From: Chromohalobacter israelensis
GTDB taxonomy: Bacteria; Pseudomonadota; Gammaproteobacteria; Pseudomonadales; Halomonadaceae
Length of the DNA stretch: 64,000 nucleotides
Direction: 5' to 3'
Assembly (NCBI GenBank): GCA_000761475.1
Contig: JQNW01000001.1
Coordinates: 620,001 to 684,000 of the forward strand
Part shown: positions 50,339 to 59,506 of the stretch, piece by piece
Layout of the letters: the number at the start of each line of letters is the position of its first letter
Numbering within the stretch: position 1 is the first letter of the stretch
Program-made: the position numbers and the translations under genes
Notes under the pieces: generated by a model
The model's database searches: none
Told to the model about the DNA's origin: nothing
Seen by the model: the letters and a program-made list of their open reading frames with translations, nothing else

Positions 50339-51090
50339 GCGATTCGGCGACGAACACGCTGGTGCTGCTCTCCGGCTGGGGCTGCGATGCCCGCCTGTGG
50401 CAGGCGCTGGACGATCACTGGCCGGCCGGGCTCGAGGTCATGACGCCGGACTGGCCGGGCTATGGTCAGCGCGCCGCACTCACCGACCCCGCGTCGCTGG
50501 AGGCGCTGGCCGATGCCATGGTCGACGATCTCCCGCCTGACGCCATCTGGGTCGGCTGGTCGCTGGGCGGCCTGCTGGCGGCGGCCCTGCTCGACCGGCT
50601 GCCCACGCCCCGCGCCCTGGTGCTGCTCGGCATGGGAGAACGCTTCCCGCATCCCGAGGGCGTCAGCCCAACCGCCCTGGCCCGCTTTCGCCAGGCCTTC
50701 CGGCGCGATCCGGTGGCGACCCACGCCCACTTCATGCGCTGGCAGCTCGGCGGCGAGCCGTCGCCCCGGGCCGCCCATCGAAGGCTGCGCACCCTGCTCG
50801 GCGACGAGATCAACGCCGATGCCGCCACCCTGGCCGCGGGGCTCGCGCATCTCGCGGAGATCGACAATACCCGGCGCCTGGCCACGCCGCCCTGTCCGGT
50901 GCATCGGCTGGCCGGCGAGGACGACCCGCTGCTGGCCCCGACGGTTCGCGAACGGGCCGACTACCGCCTGCCCGGGGCCGGCCACTGCCCGCCGATCAGC
51001 CAACCGATGCGACTCACCCGTGCACTGGCCGCCATCGCCGTGGCGCCGACACGGTCACTCGCCGAGGCCTCCCTGGAGACGATGCCATGA
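50335..51090 (+). CDS. bioH: pimeloyl-ACP methyl ester carboxylesterase
   Basis: A 251-residue alpha/beta hydrolase that removes the methyl ester from pimeloyl-ACP. The nucleophile elbow is GWSLGG near residue 80 (Ser in Ser-Asp-His triad), the LLSGWGCDARLW oxyanion-hole strand is near the start, the Asp is in GEDDPLL and the His in GAGHCPPIS near 225. Its place between bioF and bioC, overlapping both by four bases, supports the BioH assignment over other hydrolases. Confidence 0.88.
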   Translation: MSDSATNTLVLLSGWGCDARLWQALDDHWPAGLEVMTPDWPGYGQRAALTDPASLEALADAMVDDLPPDAIWVGWSLGGLLAAALLDRLPTPRALVLLGMGERFPHPEGVSPTALARFRQAFRRDPVATHAHFMRWQLGGEPSPRAAHRRLRTLLGDEINADAATLAAGLAHLAEIDNTRRLATPPCPVHRLAGEDDPLLAPTVRERADYRLPGAGHCPPISQPMRLTRALAAIAVAPTRSLAEASLETMP

Positions 51091-51890
51091 CCGCGCTGCC
51101 ATGCCACGGCCTCGATGCAGGTACCGATGCCCGGGCACACGACTGGCGCGCCCGGGTCGCGCGTGCCTTTTCGCGTGCCGCGCCGCATTACGCCCGTCGC
51201 GCCACCGCCCAGCACGCCATGGGCAAGCGACTGCTCGAGCGATTGCCCGATCACGCTGGCGATGTGCTGGATCTGGGCTGCGGCCCCGGCGACCTGACCG
51301 CTGCGCTGGCAACGCATTACGGTGCCGCCTGCACGGTCAGCGGCCTGGACCTGGCGCCGGGCATGCTCGCCGAAGCGCATCGACGGCATCCCGGCGCGAT
51401 CCGCTGGATATGCGGCGACGCCGCCGATCTGCCGCTACCCAATGCAAGCCTCGATCTCGTGGTCTCCAACCTGGCCATCCAGTGGTGCCCGGACCTGGAC
51501 GCGGTGCTCGCCGAGATCCGCCGTGTGTCGAGACCGGGCGGCCGTGTGCTGATCAACACCCTGGCGCCGGGCACGCTGGACGAGGTCGGCCGGGCCTGGG
51601 AACGCCCGGCCGCGCTGCTCGAATTTCGCGACGCGGCCCGCCACCGCCGTGCCGCCCACGCAGCCGGCTTCCGCCGGGTCGAGATCACGGCGCGTCTCGA
51701 GCGCTTCCATTATCCCGACCTCGCCGCGGTGATGGCCTCCATCAAGGGGGTGGGCGCCCAGGTGGCCCGCGGCGGGGCGCGGCTCTCGCGCGCCGACGTG
51801 GCCCGCGCCGCCCGGCGCTTCGAGACGCTGCGCACCGACGCCGGCCTGCCCGTCTCCTACCACCTTCTGACGCTCGATCTGGAACGCTGA
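51087..51890 (+). CDS. bioC: malonyl-ACP O-methyltransferase
   Basis: A 267-residue SAM-dependent methyltransferase that methylates malonyl-ACP, letting fatty acid synthesis build the pimeloyl chain. VARAFSRAAPHYARRATAQ near the start and motif I VLDLGCGPGDLTAAL near residue 58 are typical, followed by GLDLAPGMLAEA and NLAIQWCPDL. It overlaps bioH by four bases and is separated from bioD by one base. Confidence 0.93.
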   Translation: MTALPCHGLDAGTDARAHDWRARVARAFSRAAPHYARRATAQHAMGKRLLERLPDHAGDVLDLGCGPGDLTAALATHYGAACTVSGLDLAPGMLAEAHRRHPGAIRWICGDAADLPLPNASLDLVVSNLAIQWCPDLDAVLAEIRRVSRPGGRVLINTLAPGTLDEVGRAWERPAALLEFRDAARHRRAAHAAGFRRVEITARLERFHYPDLAAVMASIKGVGAQVARGGARLSRADVARAARRFETLRTDAGLPVSYHLLTLDLER

Positions 51891-51891
51891 C

Positions 51892-52605
51892 ATGACCGCC
51901 TATTTCGTGACCGGCACCGACACCGACGCCGGCAAGACTCTCGTGGCCAGCGGCCTGCTGGCGCTGGCCCGCCGTCGCGGCCTGACCACCCTGGGGCTCA
52001 AGCCCGTGGCCTCCGGCTGCGAGTCCACCACCGAAGGGCTGCGCAACATCGACGCTCTGACTCTCCAGGCCCAGAGCATGCCGACCCCGCCCTACGCCAC
52101 CCTCAATCCCTATGCCTATGCGCCGGCCATCGCGCCGCATCTGGCCGCCCGTCGGGCCGGCAGGATACCCACCCTCGACGCCCTGGTCGCGCACGTCGCC
52201 AAACCGTTGGCCGAGAAGCGCGACCTGACGCTGATCGAGAGTGCCGGCGGCTGGCGGGTACCGCTCAACGACGACGAGGACCTCGCCGGCCTGGCGGTGC
52301 GCCTCGAACTGCCGGTGATCCTGGTCGTCGGGCTCCAGCTCGGCTGCCTGAACCACGCCCGGCTCAGCGCCGAGGCGATCCGCGCCGACGGCCTGCCGCT
52401 GGCCGGCTGGGTGGGCAACCTGATCGACCCGGGCCTGTCCTTCGACGAGGTCGCCGACGAAGCCTGCTATCGCGACAACCTGGCGACCCTCGAGCGCACG
52501 CTGGAGGCGCCCTGCCTGGGCATCGTGCCGCGCCTGGCCGCCGCCACACCGGACGCGCGCGCCCGTGCCGCCGCCGACTATCTGACGCTGCCCGGCGATG
52601 CGTGA
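51892..52605 (+). CDS. bioD: dethiobiotin synthetase
   Basis: A 237-residue P-loop ligase that forms the ureido ring from DAPA, CO2 and ATP. FVTGTDTDAGKTLVASGLL (Walker A) opens the protein, and GLKPVASGC, IESAGGWRVPLN and GWVGNLIDP follow as expected for BioD. It lies one base after bioC; bioA follows 48 bases later. Confidence 0.95.
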   Translation: MTAYFVTGTDTDAGKTLVASGLLALARRRGLTTLGLKPVASGCESTTEGLRNIDALTLQAQSMPTPPYATLNPYAYAPAIAPHLAARRAGRIPTLDALVAHVAKPLAEKRDLTLIESAGGWRVPLNDDEDLAGLAVRLELPVILVVGLQLGCLNHARLSAEAIRADGLPLAGWVGNLIDPGLSFDEVADEACYRDNLATLERTLEAPCLGIVPRLAAATPDARARAAADYLTLPGDA

Positions 52606-52653
52606 CGTCCAGCCCCCGCGCCCTGATACGCAACTCCCATGCGAGGCCCCCCG

Positions 52654-53934
52654 ATGACATCTCCCGTCTGGCATCCTTACGCGCACCTCAAGACCCAAGC
52701 TCCCGCCCCCAAGGTGGTCGGCGGCGACGGCCCGCGCTTCACCCTGGACACCGGCGAGTCGCTGCTCGACGCCACCTGCTCCTGGTGGTGCATGATCCAC
52801 GGCTATCGTCACCCCCGCCTGGTGCACGCCATCCAGCAACAGGCCGATGAACTCTGCCACGTGATGCTCGGTGGCCTGACCCACGCGCCGGCCGACCGCC
52901 TGGCCCGGGAACTGGTGCGCGTCACGCCCGCCGGCCTGAACCATGTGTTCTTCTCCGACAGCGGCTCGGTGGGCATGGAAGTGGCCATGAAGATGGCCGT
53001 GCAGTACCACCATCTGCGCGGCAAGCCGGCCAAGCGCCGCATGCTGACCCTGATGAAGGCCTATCACGGCGACACCGCCGGGTGCATGGCGGTGTGCGAT
53101 CCCGAGGAAGGCATGCATTCGCTGTTCGCGGGCTTCCTGCCGCAGCATCACTTCGCGCCGGCGCCCACCGCCGGCTTCGAGGCCAGCCGTGAAGAAGTGC
53201 AGGCCGACCTCGATGCCCTGCGCGCCGTGCTGGAGGCCCATCATGAGGAAATAGGCGCTCTGCTGATGGAGCCGTTGCTGCAGGCGGCCGGCGGGCTCAA
53301 CATGACCTCGCCCCACTACCTGCGCGGCGCCCGGGAGCTGTGCGACGAGTTCGACGTGCTGCTGGTGTTCGACGAGGTGGCCACCGGCTTCGGGCGTACC
53401 GGACGGATGTTCGCCGCCGACCACGCCGACGTGACCCCGGACATCATGGTGCTATCCAAGGGGCTCACCGGCGGCTACCTGGGCCATGCCGCGACGCTGG
53501 CCACCGACCGGGTGCATTCGGCGTTCATCGGGGATAGTCCCGAACATGCCTTCATGCACGGCCCCACCTTCATGGGCAATCCGCTGGCCTGCCGGGTGGC
53601 ACTGGAAAGCCTGGCGGTGTTCGAGGAGGACGATTATCTGGGCCGCATACAGGCGCTCAACGGCGTGCTGCGCGAGGAATTGCGCGACGACGCGGCGTTG
53701 CGCGCCCACCCGGCCGTGGCCGACGTGCGCGTGCTGGGCGCCACCGCGGTGATCGAGGTCCACGACGCCGCCGCCCTCGCGGGCGTGGCCGACTTCGCCC
53801 GGGAACGAGGCGTGTGGCTGCGCCCCTTCGGCCGCTGGCTGTACACCATGCCGGCCTATGTCACCTCGAATCACGACTTGCGCCGTATCACCGAGGTCAT
53901 GAAGCATTGGTTCATCGACCGTCGCGCACCATGA
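52654..53934 (+). CDS. bioA: adenosylmethionine-8-amino-7-oxononanoate aminotransferase
   Basis: A 426-residue class III aminotransferase that converts KAPA to DAPA with SAM as amino donor. VWHPYAHLKTQ, ATCSWWCMIHGYRHPRL, FFSDSGSVGMEVAMKMA, the PLP Asp in VFDEVATGFGRTG and the Lys in VLSKGLTGGYLGHAA near residue 268 all fit BioA. GAGG precedes ATG 52654; the frame also holds an ATG 15 bases earlier. Unusually for many genomes it ends the operon rather than being divergent from bioB. Confidence 0.94.
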   Translation: MTSPVWHPYAHLKTQAPAPKVVGGDGPRFTLDTGESLLDATCSWWCMIHGYRHPRLVHAIQQQADELCHVMLGGLTHAPADRLARELVRVTPAGLNHVFFSDSGSVGMEVAMKMAVQYHHLRGKPAKRRMLTLMKAYHGDTAGCMAVCDPEEGMHSLFAGFLPQHHFAPAPTAGFEASREEVQADLDALRAVLEAHHEEIGALLMEPLLQAAGGLNMTSPHYLRGARELCDEFDVLLVFDEVATGFGRTGRMFAADHADVTPDIMVLSKGLTGGYLGHAATLATDRVHSAFIGDSPEHAFMHGPTFMGNPLACRVALESLAVFEEDDYLGRIQALNGVLREELRDDAALRAHPAVADVRVLGATAVIEVHDAAALAGVADFARERGVWLRPFGRWLYTMPAYVTSNHDLRRITEVMKHWFIDRRAP

Positions 53935-54112
53935 CGTGTCTGGCGAGGTGTGCGTGATGAGCGCTCATGCGGTGGAACGCCCGCGGCCCGCGCCGGCAAT
54001 CGTGCTTCCTGCCCCGGCGCTGGATTACGTCTTCGGCCCCCGGCGATGTTAACCTGTAGGGCTCATGTGCCATCTCATTCACCGGCACCGCGAATTCCGC
54101 GAGGAGTCATCC

Positions 54113-55117
54113 GTGCAGCCATTGCCGCCTCCCCACCCGACCACCGCCCAGGGACGCCAACGGCGGGTCGGGGTGGAAATCGAATTCGCCGGCATCATGC
54201 CCGACACCGCCGCTCGGCTGGTCGCCGAGTGCTTCGGTGGCGATATCGTGCGCCAGAGCCCCCACCGCATGAGTGTCGAAGGCACGCCCTGGGGCAAGTT
54301 CACCATCGAGCTGGACAGCAAGTACGTGCATCCCGACGCGACGGTCATGCAGGCCAACGGGATGACGCCGGGCAAGGCACCTTCGGCGGGACGCGAGTGG
54401 CGCGTGGAATTCCATCAACGCTCCCGCGAGTGGCTCGGCGAGATGGTCGCTGGGCTCGTGCCCACCGAAATCGTCTCGCCGCCGATCCCCTGGTCGGAGC
54501 TCGGCGAGTTCGACCGCCTCTTCGACGCCCTGCGTCGCTATGGCGCGGAAGGCACCGACGCCAGCGTCTTTTACGGCTTCGGCCTGCATCTCAATCCCGA
54601 GGTACCGGATACCGGCACCGCCAGTGTGCTGGCCCACCTGCAGGCCTACACCATCCTGGCCGCCTGGCTGCGCGACCAGATTCGGGTCGACCTGACGCGC
54701 GAGATCCTGCCGCATACCAACCCGTTTCCCAAGGCCTATGCACTGAAGATCCTCGCGCCCGACTACGCGCCGGCACGCGCCCAACTGATCAGCGACTATC
54801 TGCGCGACAATCCGACGCGCAACCGCGAGCTGGACATGTGCCCGCTGTTTGCCCATCTGGCGCCCGAGTCGGCGCATCCGTTGCTGCATGAGTCACTGGT
54901 CAAGCCGCGCCCCACGTTCCATTACCGTTTGCCCAACGCTCAGCTCAACGCGCCCGGCTGGGGCAGCGTCACGGAATGGAACCGCTGGGTGACGGTCGAA
55001 CGCCTGGCCGCTGATGCGCACAGCCTGCACACGCAGCGGCAGGCCTACTGTGCCCACCATACGCAATCCACGGTGGGCCACTGGCTGGACAAGCTGAAAC
55101 GCTGGGTGGAAGGATGA
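54113..55117 (+). CDS. putative amidoligase (glutamine synthetase-like COOH-NH2 ligase)
   Basis: A 334-residue enzyme of the amidoligase superfamily. Marks: RVGVEIEFAGIM (metal-binding strand) near residue 18, GKFTIELDSKYV, GREWRVEFH, EIVSPPIPWSELGEFDRL, and SVFYGFGLHLNPEV near residue 160. The family is predicted to make amide or isopeptide bonds with ATP. GAGGAG six bases before GTG 54113 sets the start; the frame is open to 54065. The following gene, a class I amidotransferase-fold hydrolase, overlaps by four bases, a pairing repeatedly seen for this family. The substrate is unknown. Confidence 0.85.
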   Translation: MQPLPPPHPTTAQGRQRRVGVEIEFAGIMPDTAARLVAECFGGDIVRQSPHRMSVEGTPWGKFTIELDSKYVHPDATVMQANGMTPGKAPSAGREWRVEFHQRSREWLGEMVAGLVPTEIVSPPIPWSELGEFDRLFDALRRYGAEGTDASVFYGFGLHLNPEVPDTGTASVLAHLQAYTILAAWLRDQIRVDLTREILPHTNPFPKAYALKILAPDYAPARAQLISDYLRDNPTRNRELDMCPLFAHLAPESAHPLLHESLVKPRPTFHYRLPNAQLNAPGWGSVTEWNRWVTVERLAADAHSLHTQRQAYCAHHTQSTVGHWLDKLKRWVEG

Positions 55118-55782
55118 GGGCACGGCCGCTGATCGGGATCACCACGTCCGACCACAAGAGTCTGATGGCCTGGGCCTGCGACTGGCTCGCCGTATGGCGT
55201 GCCGGAGGCCGCCCGGTGCGACTGTCGCCGTCGCGCGAGGTCCCCGAGGGGCTCGCGGGCTTGATGGTCGGCGGTGGTGACGATATCGGCGCCCAGTTGT
55301 ATGGGGGAGAGATGCGGCTGGACGTGCGCGTCGACCCGGCACGGGACCGTCTCGAGCTCTCGCTGCTCGAACGCTTTCTTCCCCAGCGACTCCCCGTACT
55401 GGGCATCTGCCGGGGCGCACAGATCATCAACGTCCACTGCGGCGGCACGCTGATCGGCGATATCTACACCGCCTACGATCACGTGCGGCGTCAACGCACC
55501 GTACTGCCCCGCAAGCATGTCCACATCACCGCCGACAGCCGCCTGCACGGCCTGCTCGGCGTTTCGCGATGCCGCGTCAACAGCCTTCATCATCAGGCGG
55601 TGGACCGGCTCGGCGACGCCCTGGAGGTGGTGGCGCGCGATCGCGACGGCCTGATCCAGGCCATCGAGGCGCCGACCCACCCGTACCTCATCGGCGTCCA
55701 GTGGCATCCCGAATTCCTGGTTTTCAACCGTCCCCAGCAGCGCCTGATCCGAGGCCTCGTCGACGCCGCGCGACGCTCCTAG
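55114..55782 (+). CDS. peptidase C26-type class I glutamine amidotransferase
   Basis: A 222-residue GATase1-fold gamma-glutamyl hydrolase-like protein. Nucleophile elbow LGICRGAQIINVHCGG near residue 93, LMVGGGDDIGAQLY before it, VNSLHHQAVDRLG, and the triad His-x-Glu in GVQWHPEF near residue 195. The GxCRG elbow is that of PuuD-type gamma-glutamyl hydrolases. Coupled by a four-base overlap to the amidoligase, it may reverse or edit that enzyme's product, or supply ammonia. PuuD activity for the polyamine pathway is an alternative, though the gene lies 25 kb away. Confidence 0.85.
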   Translation: MRARPLIGITTSDHKSLMAWACDWLAVWRAGGRPVRLSPSREVPEGLAGLMVGGGDDIGAQLYGGEMRLDVRVDPARDRLELSLLERFLPQRLPVLGICRGAQIINVHCGGTLIGDIYTAYDHVRRQRTVLPRKHVHITADSRLHGLLGVSRCRVNSLHHQAVDRLGDALEVVARDRDGLIQAIEAPTHPYLIGVQWHPEFLVFNRPQQRLIRGLVDAARRS

Positions 55783-55795
55783 AAGAGCCCGAAAG

Positions 55796-55825
55796 ACGAC
55801 GCCCCGCACATCGGCGGGGCGTCGT
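55796..55825. terminator. strong bidirectional hairpin
   Basis: ACGACGCCCCGC and GCGGGGCGTCGT form a perfect 12-bp stem with a six-base loop, between the convergent amidotransferase and transporter genes. It has no T-run on either side but is very stable. Confidence 0.7.
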
Positions 55826-55852
55826 GGCATGGCGAGGTCGCGCATCAATGCG

Positions 55853-57160
55853 TCACGATGGCATGACCGCCAGTCGGCGCCCGCTGGACGTTTGCATCAA
55901 GTACACGCCGATGATCACGCCCAGCCCGCCCAGCGCGGCGACGTAGACCGCAGGGAACAGCGGATGCACGGTCATCAATACCGACACGACGATGGGCGTG
56001 AAGCCACCGAAGATGGCGTAGGCGACGTTATAGGAAAACGACAGTCCCGTGAAACGCACCACCGCCGGAAACGACTTGACGGCGATGGTGGGTACCACAC
56101 CGACGATCCCCACCGCGAAGCCGCTCAGGATATAGAGCGGCGTCAGCCATTCGGGGTGCGTGCTCACGGTGGTCATCATCACCCAGTAGCTGATGGCCAG
56201 CAGCACGCCCCAAAAGGCGATGGTCGGGCCGCTGCCGAGGCGATCCGCGCACCAGCCGGAAGCCAGACTCCCCACCACGACACCGAGAATGGCATACACA
56301 TTGGCCAGCGAGGCATCCAGGCCATAACGCGTCTCGAGCAGACTCGGCGTCATCAGGATCACCACCACGATGGCGGCGGTGAGAATCCAGGTCACGCCCA
56401 TCGACAGCACCACGCTCGGCAAGTGGTTGCGCAAGACGCTCTTGACCGGCAGTTCCTCGGCCAGCGCCTTTTTCTGCTGCATTTCGGCGAAGACCGGCGT
56501 CTCGTGCAGCCAGCGCCGCAGATACACGGCCAGCAATCCGAACACCCCACCGATCAAGAACGGAATCCGCCAGGCATACGCGGCCAGCTCCGCATCACTG
56601 TAGGTGGTCTTGATGAACGCCGACATCAGCGAGCCGATGAGAATGCCCGATACCAGGCCGGCGGACAGCGTGCCGCAGGCGAAGCCCACATGGTGGCGCT
56701 TGACGTGCTCGGTGACGAACACCCAGGCGCCGGGGACTTCACCGCCCACGGCGGCCCCTTGCAGGATGCGCAGCGCCACCAGCAGCAAGGGCGCCGCATA
56801 CCCCAGGGTGTCGTAGGTGGGCATCACGCCGATCAGCAGCGTCGGCACCGACATCAGGAAGATCGACAGGGTGAACATCTTCTTGCGCCCCAGCAGATCG
56901 CCGAAATGCGCCATGATGATGCCGCCCAGCGGGCGTGCCAGGTAGCCGGCGGCGAAGATCCCGAAGGTCTGGATCTGACGCAGCCATTCGGGCATTTCAG
57001 GGGGAAAGAACAGTTGCCCCACCACCGTCGCGAAGTACACGAAAATGATGAAGTCGTAGAATTCCAGGGCGCCGCCGAGCGCGGACAGCGACAGCACCTT
57101 GACGTCGCGACGATTCAGCGGGCGCGACGCACTCGCGTCGGTCTCTTGCGAAGTAGCCAT
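55853..57160 (-). CDS. MFS transporter, metabolite:H+ symporter (MHS) family
   Basis: A 435-residue major facilitator with 12 hydrophobic segments. LSALGGALEFYDFIIFVYFA (first helix with Glu and Asp), the GGIIMAHFGDLLGRKKMF loop, and RILQGAAVGGEVPGAWVFVTEH are typical of the MHS branch, which includes alpha-ketoglutarate, shikimate and osmolyte (ProP) porters. A substrate cannot be assigned. ATG 57160 begins the usual short cytoplasmic lead. The upstream 228 bases to the OsmC gene are non-coding apart from that gene's terminator. Confidence 0.85.
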   Translation of the reverse strand: MATSQETDASASRPLNRRDVKVLSLSALGGALEFYDFIIFVYFATVVGQLFFPPEMPEWLRQIQTFGIFAAGYLARPLGGIIMAHFGDLLGRKKMFTLSIFLMSVPTLLIGVMPTYDTLGYAAPLLLVALRILQGAAVGGEVPGAWVFVTEHVKRHHVGFACGTLSAGLVSGILIGSLMSAFIKTTYSDAELAAYAWRIPFLIGGVFGLLAVYLRRWLHETPVFAEMQQKKALAEELPVKSVLRNHLPSVVLSMGVTWILTAAIVVVILMTPSLLETRYGLDASLANVYAILGVVVGSLASGWCADRLGSGPTIAFWGVLLAISYWVMMTTVSTHPEWLTPLYILSGFAVGIVGVVPTIAVKSFPAVVRFTGLSFSYNVAYAIFGGFTPIVVSVLMTVHPLFPAVYVAALGGLGVIIGVYLMQTSSGRRLAVMPS

Positions 57161-57352
57161 GATGGATGTGGTCTTCCGTTCGAATGATCGGTGATCGTGT
57201 TATGTCAGCGTCCAGCGTCGCGGCACCCAAACAAGGCGGGAGGTACCGGCCGACGACCGCGCAGGAGGCTAACAGATTCACGGGAAGACTTCAGCGCCGT
57301 TGTCAAGGTTTTTACGGCACCGTGGGGAGAACAATCTCACAGGGAGCATCAA

Positions 57353-57374
57353 CGGGCCGGCCGAGGCCGGCCCG
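57353..57374 (-). terminator. GC-rich hairpin downstream of osmC
   Basis: CGGGCCGGCC and GGCCGGCCCG form a palindromic stem with a two-base centre (in practice a loop of four or more), 14 bases past the OsmC stop on the minus strand. It is a plausible terminator. Confidence 0.5.
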
Positions 57375-57388
57375 AATGGAACGCGTCG

Positions 57389-57820
57389 TTACCCTTCGAG
57401 TCGGGCGTCGAGCGTGATCTCGGCGTTCAGAAGGCGCGAGATCGGGCAGCCTTCCTTGGCTTTCTGGGTGGCGTCATCGAAGCCCGCCTGATCGATACCC
57501 GGTACCTTGGCACGGGTGACGAGATCCACCTTGGTGACCTTGAAGCCGCTGTCGTCCTTGTCCAGCGTCACGGTCGCCTCGGTGCGCACGTCATCGGGGT
57601 CGTGGCCCGCTTCGCCCAGAATCATCGACAGCGCCATCGAATAGCAGCTGGCGTGGGAGGCCGCGATCAATTCCTCGGGATTGGTGCCCGGCTCGCCTTC
57701 GAAACGCGTGTTGAAACCGTATGGATTGTCCTTGAGCGCGCCGCTCTGGGTAGAGACCGTCCCCTTGCCACGCTTGAGACTGCCTTGCCAATGGGCGGAA
57801 CCGGTTTTCTCGATACTCAT
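57389..57820 (-). CDS. OsmC-family peroxiredoxin
   Basis: A 143-residue OsmC/Ohr-type thiol peroxidase that reduces organic hydroperoxides. The two redox Cys are in ASHASCYSMAL near residue 57 and EGCPISRLLNAEI near 125. The opening KTGSAHWQGSLKRGKGTV is typical of the OsmC (rather than Ohr) subgroup, which is often osmotically induced. A ribosome binding site (GAGG) precedes ATG 57820. Single-gene unit with its own terminator. Confidence 0.9.
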   Translation of the reverse strand: MSIEKTGSAHWQGSLKRGKGTVSTQSGALKDNPYGFNTRFEGEPGTNPEELIAASHASCYSMALSMILGEAGHDPDDVRTEATVTLDKDDSGFKVTKVDLVTRAKVPGIDQAGFDDATQKAKEGCPISRLLNAEITLDARLEG

Positions 57821-57896
57821 TCGTGCCTCCTTTCGTGAGTGGACATGATGCCCCTACACCATAGTCCATATGGGTGATGTCGTGGACTTCAAGGGG

Positions 57897-58466
57897 TCAC
57901 TCGTCGGCACGCACGGCGCGACATGCCGCCCACTCTTCCGCCAGGACCGCATGGCCCGCCTCGCGCAGGGCATCGACATTGCGCTCGGGGATCGATTCGG
58001 GATCGGGGTACGCCGCCACGGCCGCCTCGACGCTGGTCTCGCGCAGGAGATGCCACATCGGCCACGGCGACCGGTTGGTGTAATTGGCGGGGTCCTCCGC
58101 CGGCGCCCCGGCGAAGACATACTCGGGATGGAAGCTCGCCAGCTGGTAGATACCGGCATACCCTTCCGCCTCGAGCAACGCCTCGGCGACGTTCAAGAGA
58201 TCCAGGTAATCCTCGAAATCGGACATGCCGTCCGGCAGGATCATCAGCGTCGTATCGATGGCCGGCTCGGCATCCAGGCGACGACACTCATCGACCAGCG
58301 CATGCAGCATGACCTGCGGATCGTCGCCGCGCACCAGAGCATGACGAATGGTGTCGCGTCGGACCTCGCGACCGGCAAACGGGCAGATATTGCGTGCCAC
58401 GACGAAGCGCGCCACCCAGGCGCGGGTCATGGCGATGACATCGGCATCCTGAGGACGCTCGGGCAT
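57897..58466 (-). CDS. DUF1415-family protein
   Basis: A 189-residue conserved proteobacterial protein of unknown function. Recognisable by ICPFAGREVRRDTIRHALV near the start, TTLMILPDGMSDFEDYLDLLN, IYQLASFHPEYVFAG, and NYTNRSPWPMWHLLRE. The frame runs to 58556, but ATG 58466 (MPERPQD) fits the family length. It diverges from the aldo/keto reductase gene. Confidence 0.8.
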   Translation of the reverse strand: MPERPQDADVIAMTRAWVARFVVARNICPFAGREVRRDTIRHALVRGDDPQVMLHALVDECRRLDAEPAIDTTLMILPDGMSDFEDYLDLLNVAEALLEAEGYAGIYQLASFHPEYVFAGAPAEDPANYTNRSPWPMWHLLRETSVEAAVAAYPDPESIPERNVDALREAGHAVLAEEWAACRAVRADE

Positions 58467-58588
58467 GGGATCGATCCTGAAACGAAAGTGACGTTGCCAG
58501 TATACCGAACTTGCCGCATCCCGCCGTGTCGGCGCACCCTGAAGGCAAGCCCACATCCATGCCAGACTTGCCAGGGAGGCTCTCCACC

Positions 58589-59479
58589 ATGACCACGTCC
58601 CCCGCCAACGACATTCCCCGCGTCACGCTGGCCGCCACCGAGCGTGAGCCCGCCGTCGCCCTGCCCGCCATCGGCCAGGGGACTTGGCACATGGGCGAGA
58701 ACCGCGCCCCGCGACGCGACGAAGTCCATGCCCTGCAATACGGCCTCGACCTGGGGATGACACTGATCGATACCGCCGAGATGTACGCCGACGGCGGTGC
58801 AGAGGAAATCGTCGGCGAGGCCCTGCGCGGTCGTCGCGACGAGGCCTTCGTGGTCTCCAAGGTCTACCCGTGGAATGCCGGCCGCGAGGACGCCATCGCC
58901 GCCTGCGAGCGCAGCCTGCAACGCCTGGATACCGACTGTCTCGACCTCTATCTGCTGCATTGGCCCGGCAACGTTCCGCTGGAGGAAACGCTGGAAGCCT
59001 TCGAGCACCTGCAAGCCCAGGGCAAGATACGTCGCTACGGCGTCTCCAACTTCGACGTCGACGAAATGCGCGCCCTGCAGGCCGTTCCCGGCGGCGACCG
59101 CTGCGCCGTCAACCAGGTGCTCTACCATCTCGGCTCGCGCGGCATCGAGCACAGCCTGCTGCCCTGGCAGCGTGAACGCGGCCTGCCGACCATGGCCTAC
59201 TGCCCCCTGGCCCAGGGCGGGCAAGCGCTCGACCACCCCGAGGTTCGCGCCATCGCCAACGCGTTCGGTGTCAGCCCCGCCCAGGTGCTGCTGGCCTGGG
59301 CGACCCGCCCCGCGCCCGACGGTCAACGCGATGTCATCGCCATCCCCAAGGCGGTACAGCCCGCACACGTCGAAGCCAATGCCGCCGCCATGCGGCTCGC
59401 GCTGGACGACGCCAGTCTCGCACGGCTGGACGCCGCCTTCCCCGCGCCGTCGCGCAAGCCGCCCCTGGATATCGTCTAG
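58589..59479 (+). CDS. aldo/keto reductase
   Basis: A 296-residue NADPH-dependent TIM-barrel oxidoreductase. Catalytic tetrad: Asp in IDTAEMYADGG with the Tyr, Lys in FVVSKVYPW near residue 90 and His in YLLHWPGNV near 130. RYGVSNFDVDEM and IAIPKAVQP complete the cofactor site. ATG 58589, preceded by GGGAGG at a slightly long spacing, is chosen; an in-frame ATG at 58559 has no such site. Physiological substrate unknown. Confidence 0.9.
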   Translation: MTTSPANDIPRVTLAATEREPAVALPAIGQGTWHMGENRAPRRDEVHALQYGLDLGMTLIDTAEMYADGGAEEIVGEALRGRRDEAFVVSKVYPWNAGREDAIAACERSLQRLDTDCLDLYLLHWPGNVPLEETLEAFEHLQAQGKIRRYGVSNFDVDEMRALQAVPGGDRCAVNQVLYHLGSRGIEHSLLPWQRERGLPTMAYCPLAQGGQALDHPEVRAIANAFGVSPAQVLLAWATRPAPDGQRDVIAIPKAVQPAHVEANAAAMRLALDDASLARLDAAFPAPSRKPPLDIV

Positions 59480-59506
59480 GCGTTGACGACGCCGCCATAC
59501 CGACGC

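Noticed and set aside
55829..57187. A 452-codon plus-strand frame opposite the MHS transporter
   Set aside because: Gln/His/Arg-rich shadow sequence typical of the strand opposite a membrane protein; the minus-strand frame has clear MFS motifs.
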